Of a DNA stretch of 16,848 nucleotides, positions 1-6,427 are shown piece by piece; position 1 is the first letter of the stretch, and every line of letters begins with the position of its first letter. Source of the stretch: CAYRMV01 sp964425255 (GTDB lineage: Bacteria > Bacteroidota > Bacteroidia > Flavobacteriales_D > Crocinitomicaceae); the NCBI GenBank assembly GCA_964425255.1, contig CAYRMV010000071.1:1-16848 (forward strand), written 5' to 3'. The position numbers were made by a program, and so were the translations under genes. The notes beneath the pieces were generated by a model, which was given only the letters and a program-made list of their open reading frames with translations, was not told the origin of the DNA and searched no databases.

Positions 1-452
1 AACGCATCTGTTTCTGAATAATGCATGTTGGTTTCCTTGTTTTCATAAACCTTGTCGGTTGTAATCACAATTACCGTACATTCCTTTTCTAATTTTAATG
101 CGGCTTCTAATACGTATGATGTTCCAACTACATTCACTAAAAAAGTTTCAGAAGGAATCGTATAAGACTCTCTTACAAGTGGTTGCGCTGCTAAATGAAA
201 GATAAAATCAGGTTTAAAAATTAGAATTTCGTTTTCCAATTTTGATTGATTTGTGATATCAGCGAAAACACTTTCGCACAATTCATTCCCACCGATCGTT
301 TCATACAGTTCTTTTGCATGCGTAGGTTCTAGCGCATAGCCTTTCACAACTGCACCTAATTGGTGTAAAATAGCAATTAACCAAGCTCCCTTAAATCCAG
401 TGTGCCCTGTAACAAAAACTTTTTTTCCGTGATAGTAGTTTAACTGAGTCAT
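1..452 (-). CDS. rfbG: CDP-glucose 4,6-dehydratase, N-terminal part (cut by window edge)
   Basis: I translated this from the minus strand starting at the ATG at 452; 150 residues are inside the window and the rest lies to the left. RfbG is an NAD-dependent short-chain dehydrogenase of the extended type that converts CDP-glucose to CDP-4-keto-6-deoxyglucose in the cytoplasm. The sequence shows the Rossmann nucleotide-binding motif TGHTGFKG (residues 15-22), the family block FHLAAQPLVRESY (85-97), NVVGT (107-111), and the TTDKVYEN segment (131-138), which holds the catalytic Thr/Asp region. The YxxxK pair lies beyond the edge. The start is 4 bp after the rfbF stop, so the two genes are translated in tandem; they catalyse consecutive steps. 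A UDP- or GDP-sugar dehydratase is a less likely reading, because the TGHTGFKG and TDKVYEN blocks and the rfbF neighbour both point to the CDP-glucose enzyme. Confidence 0.93.
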   Translation of the reverse strand, partial: MTQLNYYHGKKVFVTGHTGFKGAWLIAILHQLGAVVKGYALEPTHAKELYETIGGNELCESVFADITNQSKLENEILIFKPDFIFHLAAQPLVRESYTIPSETFLVNVVGTSYVLEAALKLEKECTVIVITTDKVYENKETNMHYSETDA

Positions 453-456
453 CTGC

Positions 457-1233
457 TTACCAATTTTTCCATTTTGCCTGATTTGTATTCCAAAGTTCTT
501 CCAAAATCACTTTGTCACGTAAGGCATCCATACACCTCCAAAAACCGTGGTGGCGATAAGCAACCAATTCATTCTTCTCCGTCAACCGATCCATTGGTAA
601 TTCTTCCCACATGATTTTATCCAATTCATCTGGGAGTTCATCAAAAACCGTAGTGTTCAATACAAAAAAACCCCCGTTGATCCAATGTCCATCCCCAGTT
701 GGTTTTTCTTTGAATGCATCCACATTTCCAGCATCCGAAATTTCCATTCCTCCAAATCTTCCCTCGGGTTGCACCGCGGTGACGGTTGCTAATTTTCCGT
801 GTTGTTTATGAAATGCGATCAATTCATTCAAATTTACATCACTCAATCCGTCTCCATACGTCAACATGAACTGATCGGTGTCAATGTATTTTTGAACGCG
901 TTTCAATCGTCCTGCTGTTTTGGTTTCCAAACCGGTATCAACCAAGGTTACTTTAAAGCTTTCCGCTTTGGAATCATGTACTTCAATTTGGTTTTTAGAC
1001 AAATCAATGGTTACGTCCGAATTGTGGTAAAAATAATTGATGAAATACTCTTTGATAACATACCCTTTGTAACCCAAACAAATAATAAAATCGTTAAATC
1101 CTTGTGCAGCATACAATTTCATGATGTGCCACAGAATGGGTTGACCTCCGATTTCTACCATCGGTTTTGGTTTCAAATCCGTCTCTTCCGCTAACCGCGT
1201 GCCGAGACCTCCGGCGAAAATTACTACTTTCAT
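457..1233 (-). CDS. rfbF: Glucose-1-phosphate cytidylyltransferase
   Basis: This enzyme makes CDP-glucose from CTP and alpha-D-glucose-1-phosphate, the first committed step toward CDP-linked 3,6-dideoxyhexoses and related branched sugars. The 258 residues match the usual family length of about 257. The N-terminal nucleotidyltransferase signature AGGLGTRL (7-14) is followed by KPKPMVEIGG (21-30), the metal/nucleotide-binding region LTYGDGLSD (124-132), QPEGRFGGMEI (155-165) and FKEKP (174-178), typical of RfbF rather than of glucose-1-phosphate thymidylyl- or uridylyltransferases. The ATG at 1233 overlaps the stop of the upstream glycosyltransferase by 4 bp (ATGA), so translational coupling is likely. 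Its GC content, about 40% by hand count of several rows, is higher than that of the AT-rich genes just upstream. The phosphohexomutase at 14587-15993 could supply its substrate. Function is well supported by motifs and by the rfbG neighbour. Confidence 0.96.
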   Translation of the reverse strand: MKVVIFAGGLGTRLAEETDLKPKPMVEIGGQPILWHIMKLYAAQGFNDFIICLGYKGYVIKEYFINYFYHNSDVTIDLSKNQIEVHDSKAESFKVTLVDTGLETKTAGRLKRVQKYIDTDQFMLTYGDGLSDVNLNELIAFHKQHGKLATVTAVQPEGRFGGMEISDAGNVDAFKEKPTGDGHWINGGFFVLNTTVFDELPDELDKIMWEELPMDRLTEKNELVAYRHHGFWRCMDALRDKVILEELWNTNQAKWKNW

Positions 1234-2270
1234 GTTTTGATTAATTTTATGAAGATTGTCTGAAATACTCTAAAAAGTCGTGAATTTCTAGCGAATATGA
1301 TTCGATTTAGTTTACTTATGATTTTATCAATTGCATTTCTAGGGTCATTAAACTGGTTCAAATTATCGTAGCCTAAATTTTCAGCAACTAATCTCCAATT
1401 TATTGCCCAAATATCTACTCTTTTGAATCTTTTACTTCCATGTTGAATGATCAAATCTAAAATTTCTTTATCCCACCAAAACACTTGTTGCATACTCCAG
1501 GTACTAAGTTTACCGCTATGAATGGTCGAATTAATTAAGTCATATTGAATAGAGAACATATCTATCCCGTTGTCACTATAAACTTTTAATAAATTTTTAT
1601 CAAAATTGGAAGCATTTTCAAAGACTTTACTCGAAAAATATTTTGAATTAAGTCTTGCTACATGTTCATGCCCTTTCAAGAATTCAAAAACTAAATACCA
1701 TCTATATTTACTTTCGACTCTTTCTTTTGAAACAAAACCATAATGCATAACCAAATTATCCAAAATTTCAATATTTTTTGAATATTCCGGTATTGGGATA
1801 CGAGGACTATGAATTACTCTCCCAACATGATCTGAACCATCATCCATAAACCCCCACGGAAACTTAAAATCAGCAATTATTGATTTTTTAAAATTTGGAG
1901 AAATATGCATCCAGTTGAATCTAAAAACTGTTCCATCAGTAGCATTTAACATAGTTTGCCAACAAGCACTTTTAATATCTGGATTTTGAAAAAATTCATC
2001 TGCATCAAGCGCAATTAGTAATTTTTTACCTTCAATCTTTCTAGCTTCTTCTATCAACAACTTTTGACGTGCTAACTCATCATAATTACTTTTATTATTC
2101 GAAATAAGAATTACTTTCGGGAATCTGCCACATATCTCACGTGATCGATCAGTTGACCCTTGATCAGCAATAATAATATAATCTGCCCACAACGATGTAG
2201 ATTTTAAGAAACGCTCTAAAATCCATTCCTCATTTTTAACAGGAGTAAGACAAATAATGTTGGTTTTCAT
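1230..2270 (-). CDS. Family 2 (GT-A fold) glycosyltransferase
   Basis: A predicted cytoplasmic or membrane-associated glycosyltransferase that would add a sugar to the lipid-linked polysaccharide. With the ATG at 2270 it is 346 residues. The N-terminus reads IICLTPVKNEEWILERFL, the usual GT2 opening strand and nucleotide-binding loop. It is followed by IIIADQGSTDRS (residues 32-43) and a DxD-type metal site in LIALDADEFF (85-94). The last part is basic and lacks an obvious transmembrane anchor. The reading frame continues upstream to a TTG at 2282, but that would overlap the FkbM stop by 8 bp and add only four residues (MNNR). The ATG gives a 4-bp spacing after the FkbM stop (2275) and places the conserved strand at the usual distance from the start. 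The 3' end overlaps rfbF by 4 bp. The donor and acceptor sugars cannot be read from the sequence. The gene is part of the AT-rich block. Confidence 0.88.
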   Translation of the reverse strand: MKTNIICLTPVKNEEWILERFLKSTSLWADYIIIADQGSTDRSREICGRFPKVILISNNKSNYDELARQKLLIEEARKIEGKKLLIALDADEFFQNPDIKSACWQTMLNATDGTVFRFNWMHISPNFKKSIIADFKFPWGFMDDGSDHVGRVIHSPRIPIPEYSKNIEILDNLVMHYGFVSKERVESKYRWYLVFEFLKGHEHVARLNSKYFSSKVFENASNFDKNLLKVYSDNGIDMFSIQYDLINSTIHSGKLSTWSMQQVFWWDKEILDLIIQHGSKRFKRVDIWAINWRLVAENLGYDNLNQFNDPRNAIDKIISKLNRIIFARNSRLFRVFQTIFIKLIKT

Positions 2271-2274
2271 TCTA

Positions 2275-3123
2275 TTATTCAAATTTTTTTCTATTCAACC
2301 CTATCAATAATTCCCCATGATAAAATGTAATGAATCCATTGCTTAATAATATGTTACGTGCACTTTCTCTAGAAATAAACTCTAAATGAACCTCGATAGA
2401 TATAAATCTAACATAATTTCTAATTGAACTTAAAAAAAACTCATCTTTTAACAAGTTTTCTTCGGCACCTTCGATATCTATTTTTAAAAAATCAATCAAT
2501 TTAATTTCATTTTGTGTTATTATTTCATTTAAGGGTATTGCTTTATAGACCTTTGAGTTAGCGTGATAGACATCATTGAAATTCATTGACCAGGCTTTTC
2601 CATCTCTGAATTTTGTATTTAAGTACATATCTCTACTATCCTTCCAAATTACATTTTGATATAACATATACCTATCTGAATAATTTACGCCAAGATTTCT
2701 TATTATTTTTTTGCAATTATTTTCAAAAGGTTCAACGCAATATACATAGCAATTTTCAAATCTGTTTAAAAAAAGTAATGAAGTCACACCAATATTTGCA
2801 CCTAAATCTAAAATGGTCAATTTACCGCTTATATTTTCTAAAAGCTGTATAATATAATCTAATTCATTTCCAAAAAAGATTTGATGAAAAACAAATAAAT
2901 CAGATTCACCTTTTTCACAGAAGACTATTTCAGATTTACTATTTTTCGTAAAGGAAATTTCAATCTCGTTTTTAAAATCTGATTTGCTTATTATTACAGA
3001 ATTGCTTTTTAATTTTTCGTATATACTGTTTTCCCAAACCTTTTCTAATTCGATGGTATAAATGATTTTTTGCTTTAAATAATCAAGTACTCTAACTATA
3101 AAAAATTTCAATTTGTCTAACAT
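2275..3123 (-). CDS. FkbM family S-adenosylmethionine-dependent methyltransferase
   Basis: A 282-residue protein with a Rossmann methyltransferase core. The SAM-binding loop is ILDLGANIGVTS (residues 104-115), followed by the acidic strand end VYCVEPFENN (127-136) and the FkbM hallmark FLKIDIEGAEENLL (212-225). The N-terminal 100 residues are variable and rich in Lys, Ile and Ser. FkbM-type enzymes O-methylate sugars or polyketides; in a polysaccharide locus a sugar O-methyltransferase is the natural reading. In known ABC-transporter-dependent O-antigen systems, terminal methylation or other capping can stop chain growth and be recognised by the Wzt C-terminal domain, so this enzyme may make the tag that the Wzt in this operon reads (inference). 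The ATG at 3123 overlaps the upstream acyltransferase stop by 7 bp. The coding sequence is visibly AT-rich. The exact acceptor is unknown. Confidence 0.9.
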   Translation of the reverse strand: MLDKLKFFIVRVLDYLKQKIIYTIELEKVWENSIYEKLKSNSVIISKSDFKNEIEISFTKNSKSEIVFCEKGESDLFVFHQIFFGNELDYIIQLLENISGKLTILDLGANIGVTSLLFLNRFENCYVYCVEPFENNCKKIIRNLGVNYSDRYMLYQNVIWKDSRDMYLNTKFRDGKAWSMNFNDVYHANSKVYKAIPLNEIITQNEIKLIDFLKIDIEGAEENLLKDEFFLSSIRNYVRFISIEVHLEFISRESARNILLSNGFITFYHGELLIGLNRKKFE

Positions 3124-3659
3124 ATTTTTTTTATTAATTTAGCAGGTACACCTCCATAAACAGAAAATGCACTAACATCTCTGTTTACAACAGAACCAGC
3201 AGCAATTACAGAACCTTCTCCAATTGTCACTCCATCAAGTATTGTGCAGTTCGCTCCAATCCAAACGTTTGAACTTATTGTAATTCCCTTTGCGATAATT
3301 GGTTGCTTTCTTATTAATTCATCAAGGTTAGCAAAGCTATGATTCGCAGGAATAATTACAGTATTTGCTGCAATTAGAACATCATCTCCAATATTAACAC
3401 CGCCGTGACCATATATAATAACGTTAGGATTTATACTGCAATTTTTTCCAATTACAATATTTCCACCATAAGTCAGAATCATAGAGCCTGGTAAAAATTC
3501 AGAATAAGAATCAATTCTGATCTCTCCGCCAAGCAAAGTTTTTAGTACTGCTCCTCTGTAAATTTTTACATTTTTGGATTTGTGTATCCCGTTATGCTTT
3601 AATAAGTCTTTTATTTTTCCCTTAAAATAATTTACTATTGTAGATTTTCCCATTTGCAT
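3117..3659 (-). CDS. Hexapeptide-repeat (left-handed beta-helix) O-acyltransferase
   Basis: A 180-residue member of the LacA/NodL/WbbJ/CysE-like acyltransferase group. From about residue 60 to 165 the protein consists of imperfect hexapeptide turns (IVIGKNCSI, VNIGDDVLI, ITISSNVWIGANCTI, VTIGEGSVI). The segment PANHSF carries the probable catalytic His107, with an extruded loop after it (FANLDELIRKQP), and the C-terminus has the family ending YGGVPAKLIKKI (168-179). Acetyl-CoA is the usual donor, and O-acetylation of a sugar hydroxyl the usual role. The ATG at 3659 lies inside the 3' end of wzt (25-bp overlap); a second in-frame ATG at 3653 removes only two residues and cannot be excluded. 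The 3' end overlaps fkbM by 7 bp. These overlaps indicate a single transcript with coupled translation. The first ~30 residues are basic and could be peripheral to the membrane. Confidence 0.9.
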   Translation of the reverse strand: MQMGKSTIVNYFKGKIKDLLKHNGIHKSKNVKIYRGAVLKTLLGGEIRIDSYSEFLPGSMILTYGGNIVIGKNCSINPNVIIYGHGGVNIGDDVLIAANTVIIPANHSFANLDELIRKQPIIAKGITISSNVWIGANCTILDGVTIGEGSVIAAGSVVNRDVSAFSVYGGVPAKLIKKIC

Positions 3660-4798
3660 TTTACAATAAATGAACCAACTTCCGTCCCTCTAAATTCCTC
3701 CAAATCTAATTTTTTATCGACAATTACAAATTGTAAGCAAGATTCATTATAATCAAATTCAATTTCATTATACAGTGCTACATCTATTGAATAATCTCCT
3801 GGCATTAATATGTTTTCAGGTATACTTAATTGAAATCGATTTGATCCTTTTCTCATTTCTGAGCTAAAAACATAAGAAAAAATTTTTTTCTGCGATATAT
3901 CTTTAATTGCTATTCCAACTTTTAAAACATTTGACAAACTCAATTGTGTTCCAATTAACAGGGAAATTGATTCATCATAATTGAATGATATTTTCCCATT
4001 CACAAAATTTACTTCATCAACAAAAAATAATTTATTGGGTACATTTATTCTTTTAGTATAGGAATTACCAATAGAAACATACTGCTTTATAACACTTTCG
4101 GTATCAGCATATTTTTCAATCTTTCCACTATTTAATAATATACTTTTAGTGCATAATTTTTGAACTGATGCTAAATCATGACTCACAAACAAAACAGTCC
4201 TTCCTTTACTTGCTACATCCTTCATTTTCCCCAAACACTTCTTCTGAAACTCGGCATCCCCCACTGCCAACACCTCATCAATAATCAAAATTTCGGGTTC
4301 GAGGTGCGCAGCTACAGCAAAAGCCAAGCGTACATACATACCGGATGAATAATGTTTTACGGGGGTATCGATGAATTTTTCAACGCCAGAAAAGGCAACA
4401 ATTTCGTCAAATTTGGCTTTCACTTCGTTGCGGGTCATGCCGAGAATCGTACCATTGAGGTACACATTTTCTCTGCCTGTTAATTCGGGATGAAAACCTG
4501 TTCCCACTTCCAAAAGTGAAGCCACGCGTCCGTTGATTTCGATGGAACCTGTGGTGGGTTTGGTAATTTGCGAGAGTATTTTGAGCAAGGTCGATTTTCC
4601 AGCACCGTTTTTTCCGATAATCCCGACTACATCTCCTTGTTGAATATCAAAGGAAACATCATTTAAAGCCCAAAACTCTTCGGTTTTATGTTCTTTTTTA
4701 GAAAACATTCCTCCCAAAGTCCCTCGGAGACTTCCGTCTTTTTGTTTTCCGATGACGTATTTTTTGGAAACGTTTCGTATGCTGATTGCTGTGCTCAT
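3635..4798 (-). CDS. wzt: Polysaccharide ABC transporter ATP-binding protein with C-terminal cargo domain
   Basis: This is the ATPase of an O-antigen/teichoic-acid-type exporter that moves undecaprenyl-linked polysaccharide across the inner membrane with the permease at 6428-7252. Residues 1-240 are a nucleotide-binding domain with Walker A GKNGAGKST (62-70), the TGRENVYLNG segment (107-116) typical of this family, signature motif SSGMYVRLAFA (151-161), Walker B ILIIDEVL (170-177), and H-loop SHD (206-208). About residues 250-387 form a beta-rich extension (strands such as VLKVGIAIKD and GDYSIDVALYNEIEF) at the place of the Wzt carbohydrate-binding domain. DNA composition changes sharply inside the gene: by hand count about 44% GC over 4201-4500 and about 27% over 3661-4200, i.e. 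near residue 200. This suggests recombination between a conserved 5' part and a serotype-specific 3' part. The 3' end overlaps the acyltransferase start by 25 bp. Confidence 0.93.
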   Translation of the reverse strand: MSTAISIRNVSKKYVIGKQKDGSLRGTLGGMFSKKEHKTEEFWALNDVSFDIQQGDVVGIIGKNGAGKSTLLKILSQITKPTTGSIEINGRVASLLEVGTGFHPELTGRENVYLNGTILGMTRNEVKAKFDEIVAFSGVEKFIDTPVKHYSSGMYVRLAFAVAAHLEPEILIIDEVLAVGDAEFQKKCLGKMKDVASKGRTVLFVSHDLASVQKLCTKSILLNSGKIEKYADTESVIKQYVSIGNSYTKRINVPNKLFFVDEVNFVNGKISFNYDESISLLIGTQLSLSNVLKVGIAIKDISQKKIFSYVFSSEMRKGSNRFQLSIPENILMPGDYSIDVALYNEIEFDYNESCLQFVIVDKKLDLEEFRGTEVGSFIVKCKWENLQ

Positions 4799-4807
4799 TT
4801 TTTTATT

Positions 4808-4868
4808 GCGGATTGCTAATTTACGGATTTCTAATTACGAATTTACTAATTGCTGATTTACGGATTCG
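4808..4868. repeat. Imperfect ~15-bp repeats downstream of the AlbA_2-type gene
   Basis: The 112-bp gap between wzt and the AlbA_2-type gene holds a run of imperfect short repeats on the plus strand: GGATTGCTAATTTAC, GGATTTCTAATTAC, GAATTTACTAATT, GCTGATTTAC and GGATTCGC. The motif words GCTAATT and GCGAAT also occur on the other side of the same gene. The rest of the gap (4869-4910) holds the interrupted palindrome GACTGTGTC and no recognisable gene. I see no clear target-site duplication or terminal inverted repeat of a transposon. Confidence 0.6.
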
Positions 4869-4910
4869 CATATCGAAGACGACTTAATGACTGTGTCACT
4901 CCTTCGCGGT

Positions 4911-6320
4911 CTACTTCCGAAACAATTTTCCATACTCAGTTAATCTATATTTTTGTTTACTACTCGTCGGCTTGTTAGGTATTGTCATTTCAATTACTTG
5001 AAGTTCTAGTGCTGGTTTTAAATATTCATACAAAAAAGTTGGACGATGATTTAAATGCAAAACTTGCATGATTTCACCCCTCGTCATTTCATTTTCAATT
5101 GCCAAAATCAATCGAAGTACTTGTTCGGTGACTTGTTCGGTGACTTGTTCGGTGACTTGTTCGGTGACTTGATTTTCGATCGCCGATACTATTTTTTGAT
5201 TTACATACTTTAAAGTAACCATAAAGCCCCCACTTATTTCATTTAAAATTAACTCCATCGTCGGGTAATTAGAAATGGCTTCTCTAATTCGCTGAAAGCC
5301 GCTTCCATATTTTTCAACATCTCCCGTGAGATAGAATGCTTCCGAAATTAGTTTGTTCCGAGCATAAGCTGGATAAGAATCCGTATCTAAATCTTGAATG
5401 GTTAACTCCGGATGCAACTTTCCTGGATTAAAAAAAGTAATTTGATTGTCAAAAATTTTAATTTGAATATCGGTTGGACTTAAATAATCTCTGTGTATGA
5501 TTGCATTTAATACTAATTCACGGATTGCCTCCAGTGGATATTCTGGAATTTCTGTCCGTTTAGATGTCTCACCCGAAATTTCAAAAGCAAATTTAATCTG
5601 AGAAATAATATACTTAATTGTTTCATCAACAGCTTCAAAAAGTGGAAGACGAAGCATTTTGTCATCAACAATCAATGAAGGAGATTTGAATCTCCCTAAA
5701 TGAATATTATATTCTATTTCATCCTTTCCAAATAATAACCAAGATGCATTTGTTATTGAATTGTCAGTAACTAATTTTAATTTTTTTAAATCATTTTTCC
5801 AATTTCCAGAAAGCTGGAATCTACTTGATATATTAACTTGCTGAATAAATTTTTGAATTTTCAATTCATCTAAATCATCTAAATCTTTTTCTGGTTTCGA
5901 ATACGAATCCCAAGAAAGCTGCAATGATTTTAGGTTCATTTCCGTGATTTCTAATGCGGAAAGTTGATGATTTGAATTCGCTACCCTTTTGTAATAACGC
6001 CCCTTAAACGACAAGGGTTTTACGGGAAATTCCTGAACTTCAATGGAAACAAACTGAACAGAATCAAATGTATGCAATTGAATCGTGGGAATAATTGCAG
6101 GTTGCGTTTTGATTTTAATTTCATTCATCCACTTTTGCAGTGTTTCTTTTCCCAATTCGACACCGATTACTTGTCCCTCATCATCCACACCAACATACAC
6201 CGTTCCTCCACGCGTATTGGCAAAAGCGACCAAGGTCTCAATCACTTCTGACTGAAACGAAGACTTAAATTCAGTCCTTTCGTTCTCACCTTCTTGGAGT
6301 ATCTGTTTGCGTGTTTTCAA
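4911..6320 (-). CDS. AlbA_2 (Schlafen-like) domain protein with HATPase domain and winged helix
   Basis: A 469-residue protein usually annotated as a putative DNA-binding or RecG-related ATP-binding protein. Residues ~10-130 form an AlbA_2 domain (ENERTEFKSS at 12-21, TLVAFANTRGGTVYVGVDD at 29-47). Residues ~255-345 match the HATPase_c_4 type (AIRELVLNAIIHRDY at 265-279, DVEKYGSGFQRI at 334-345). Four VTEQ repeats (385-400) form a linker to a winged-helix-like C-terminus (401-465, ending KYRLTEYG). The start is TTG: an in-frame TAA lies eight codons upstream of it and the next Met is at residue 65, inside the AlbA_2 domain, so TTG is needed to keep the domain whole. The gene separates wzm from wzt, has 107- and 112-bp repeat-rich flanks instead of the tight overlaps of its neighbours, and has no evident role in polysaccharide export. 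It looks like a passenger, possibly regulatory or defence-related. The true function is not known. Confidence 0.85.
   Translation of the reverse strand: MKTRKQILQEGENERTEFKSSFQSEVIETLVAFANTRGGTVYVGVDDEGQVIGVELGKETLQKWMNEIKIKTQPAIIPTIQLHTFDSVQFVSIEVQEFPVKPLSFKGRYYKRVANSNHQLSALEITEMNLKSLQLSWDSYSKPEKDLDDLDELKIQKFIQQVNISSRFQLSGNWKNDLKKLKLVTDNSITNASWLLFGKDEIEYNIHLGRFKSPSLIVDDKMLRLPLFEAVDETIKYIISQIKFAFEISGETSKRTEIPEYPLEAIRELVLNAIIHRDYLSPTDIQIKIFDNQITFFNPGKLHPELTIQDLDTDSYPAYARNKLISEAFYLTGDVEKYGSGFQRIREAISNYPTMELILNEISGGFMVTLKYVNQKIVSAIENQVTEQVTEQVTEQVTEQVLRLILAIENEMTRGEIMQVLHLNHRPTFLYEYLKPALELQVIEMTIPNKPTSSKQKYRLTEYGKLFRK
5119..5171. repeat. 12-bp in-frame minisatellite inside the AlbA_2-type gene
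   Basis: Four perfect tandem copies of ACTTGTTCGGTG run from 5119 to 5166, followed by a partial copy (ACTTG). On the coding strand each copy encodes Val-Thr-Glu-Gln. Because the unit is a multiple of three, gain or loss of copies changes linker length without breaking the frame. The repeat lies between the HATPase-like domain and the C-terminal winged helix. Confidence 0.95.
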
Positions 6321-6329
6321 TTTTTTTTG

Positions 6330-6424
6330 ATTTGCGAATTAAGAATTAGCAAATTTAAGGGTTGCTAATTGGCGAATTAATTCTTCATTCTAAATTCTTC
6401 ATTCTCAATTCTTCATTCTTCATT
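6330..6424. repeat. Low-complexity repeats between wzm and the AlbA_2-type gene
   Basis: The 107-bp gap contains two types of repeat. At 6379-6420 there are three tandem 14-bp copies of AATTCTTCATTCT plus one variable base, followed by a partial CATT. At 6333-6378 there are dispersed words GCGAATTA, AATTAGC and TTGCTAATT, similar to those on the far side of the gene (4808-4868). No promoter consensus stands out. The wzm stop codon directly follows the array. Confidence 0.75.
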
Positions 6425-6427
6425 AAG

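Noticed and set aside
799..1194. Plus-strand 131-codon ORF opposite rfbF
   Set aside because: It is antisense to a gene with complete catalytic motifs and resembles no known protein.
2271..2282. TTG start at 2282 for the GT2 gene
   Set aside because: It adds only MNNR and overlaps the upstream FkbM gene by 8 bp; the ATG at 2270 has normal spacing to the first conserved strand.
4799..6427. AlbA_2-type gene as part of a transposon or prophage
   Set aside because: No transposase, integrase, terminal inverted repeats or clear target duplication is seen; only low-complexity repeats flank it.
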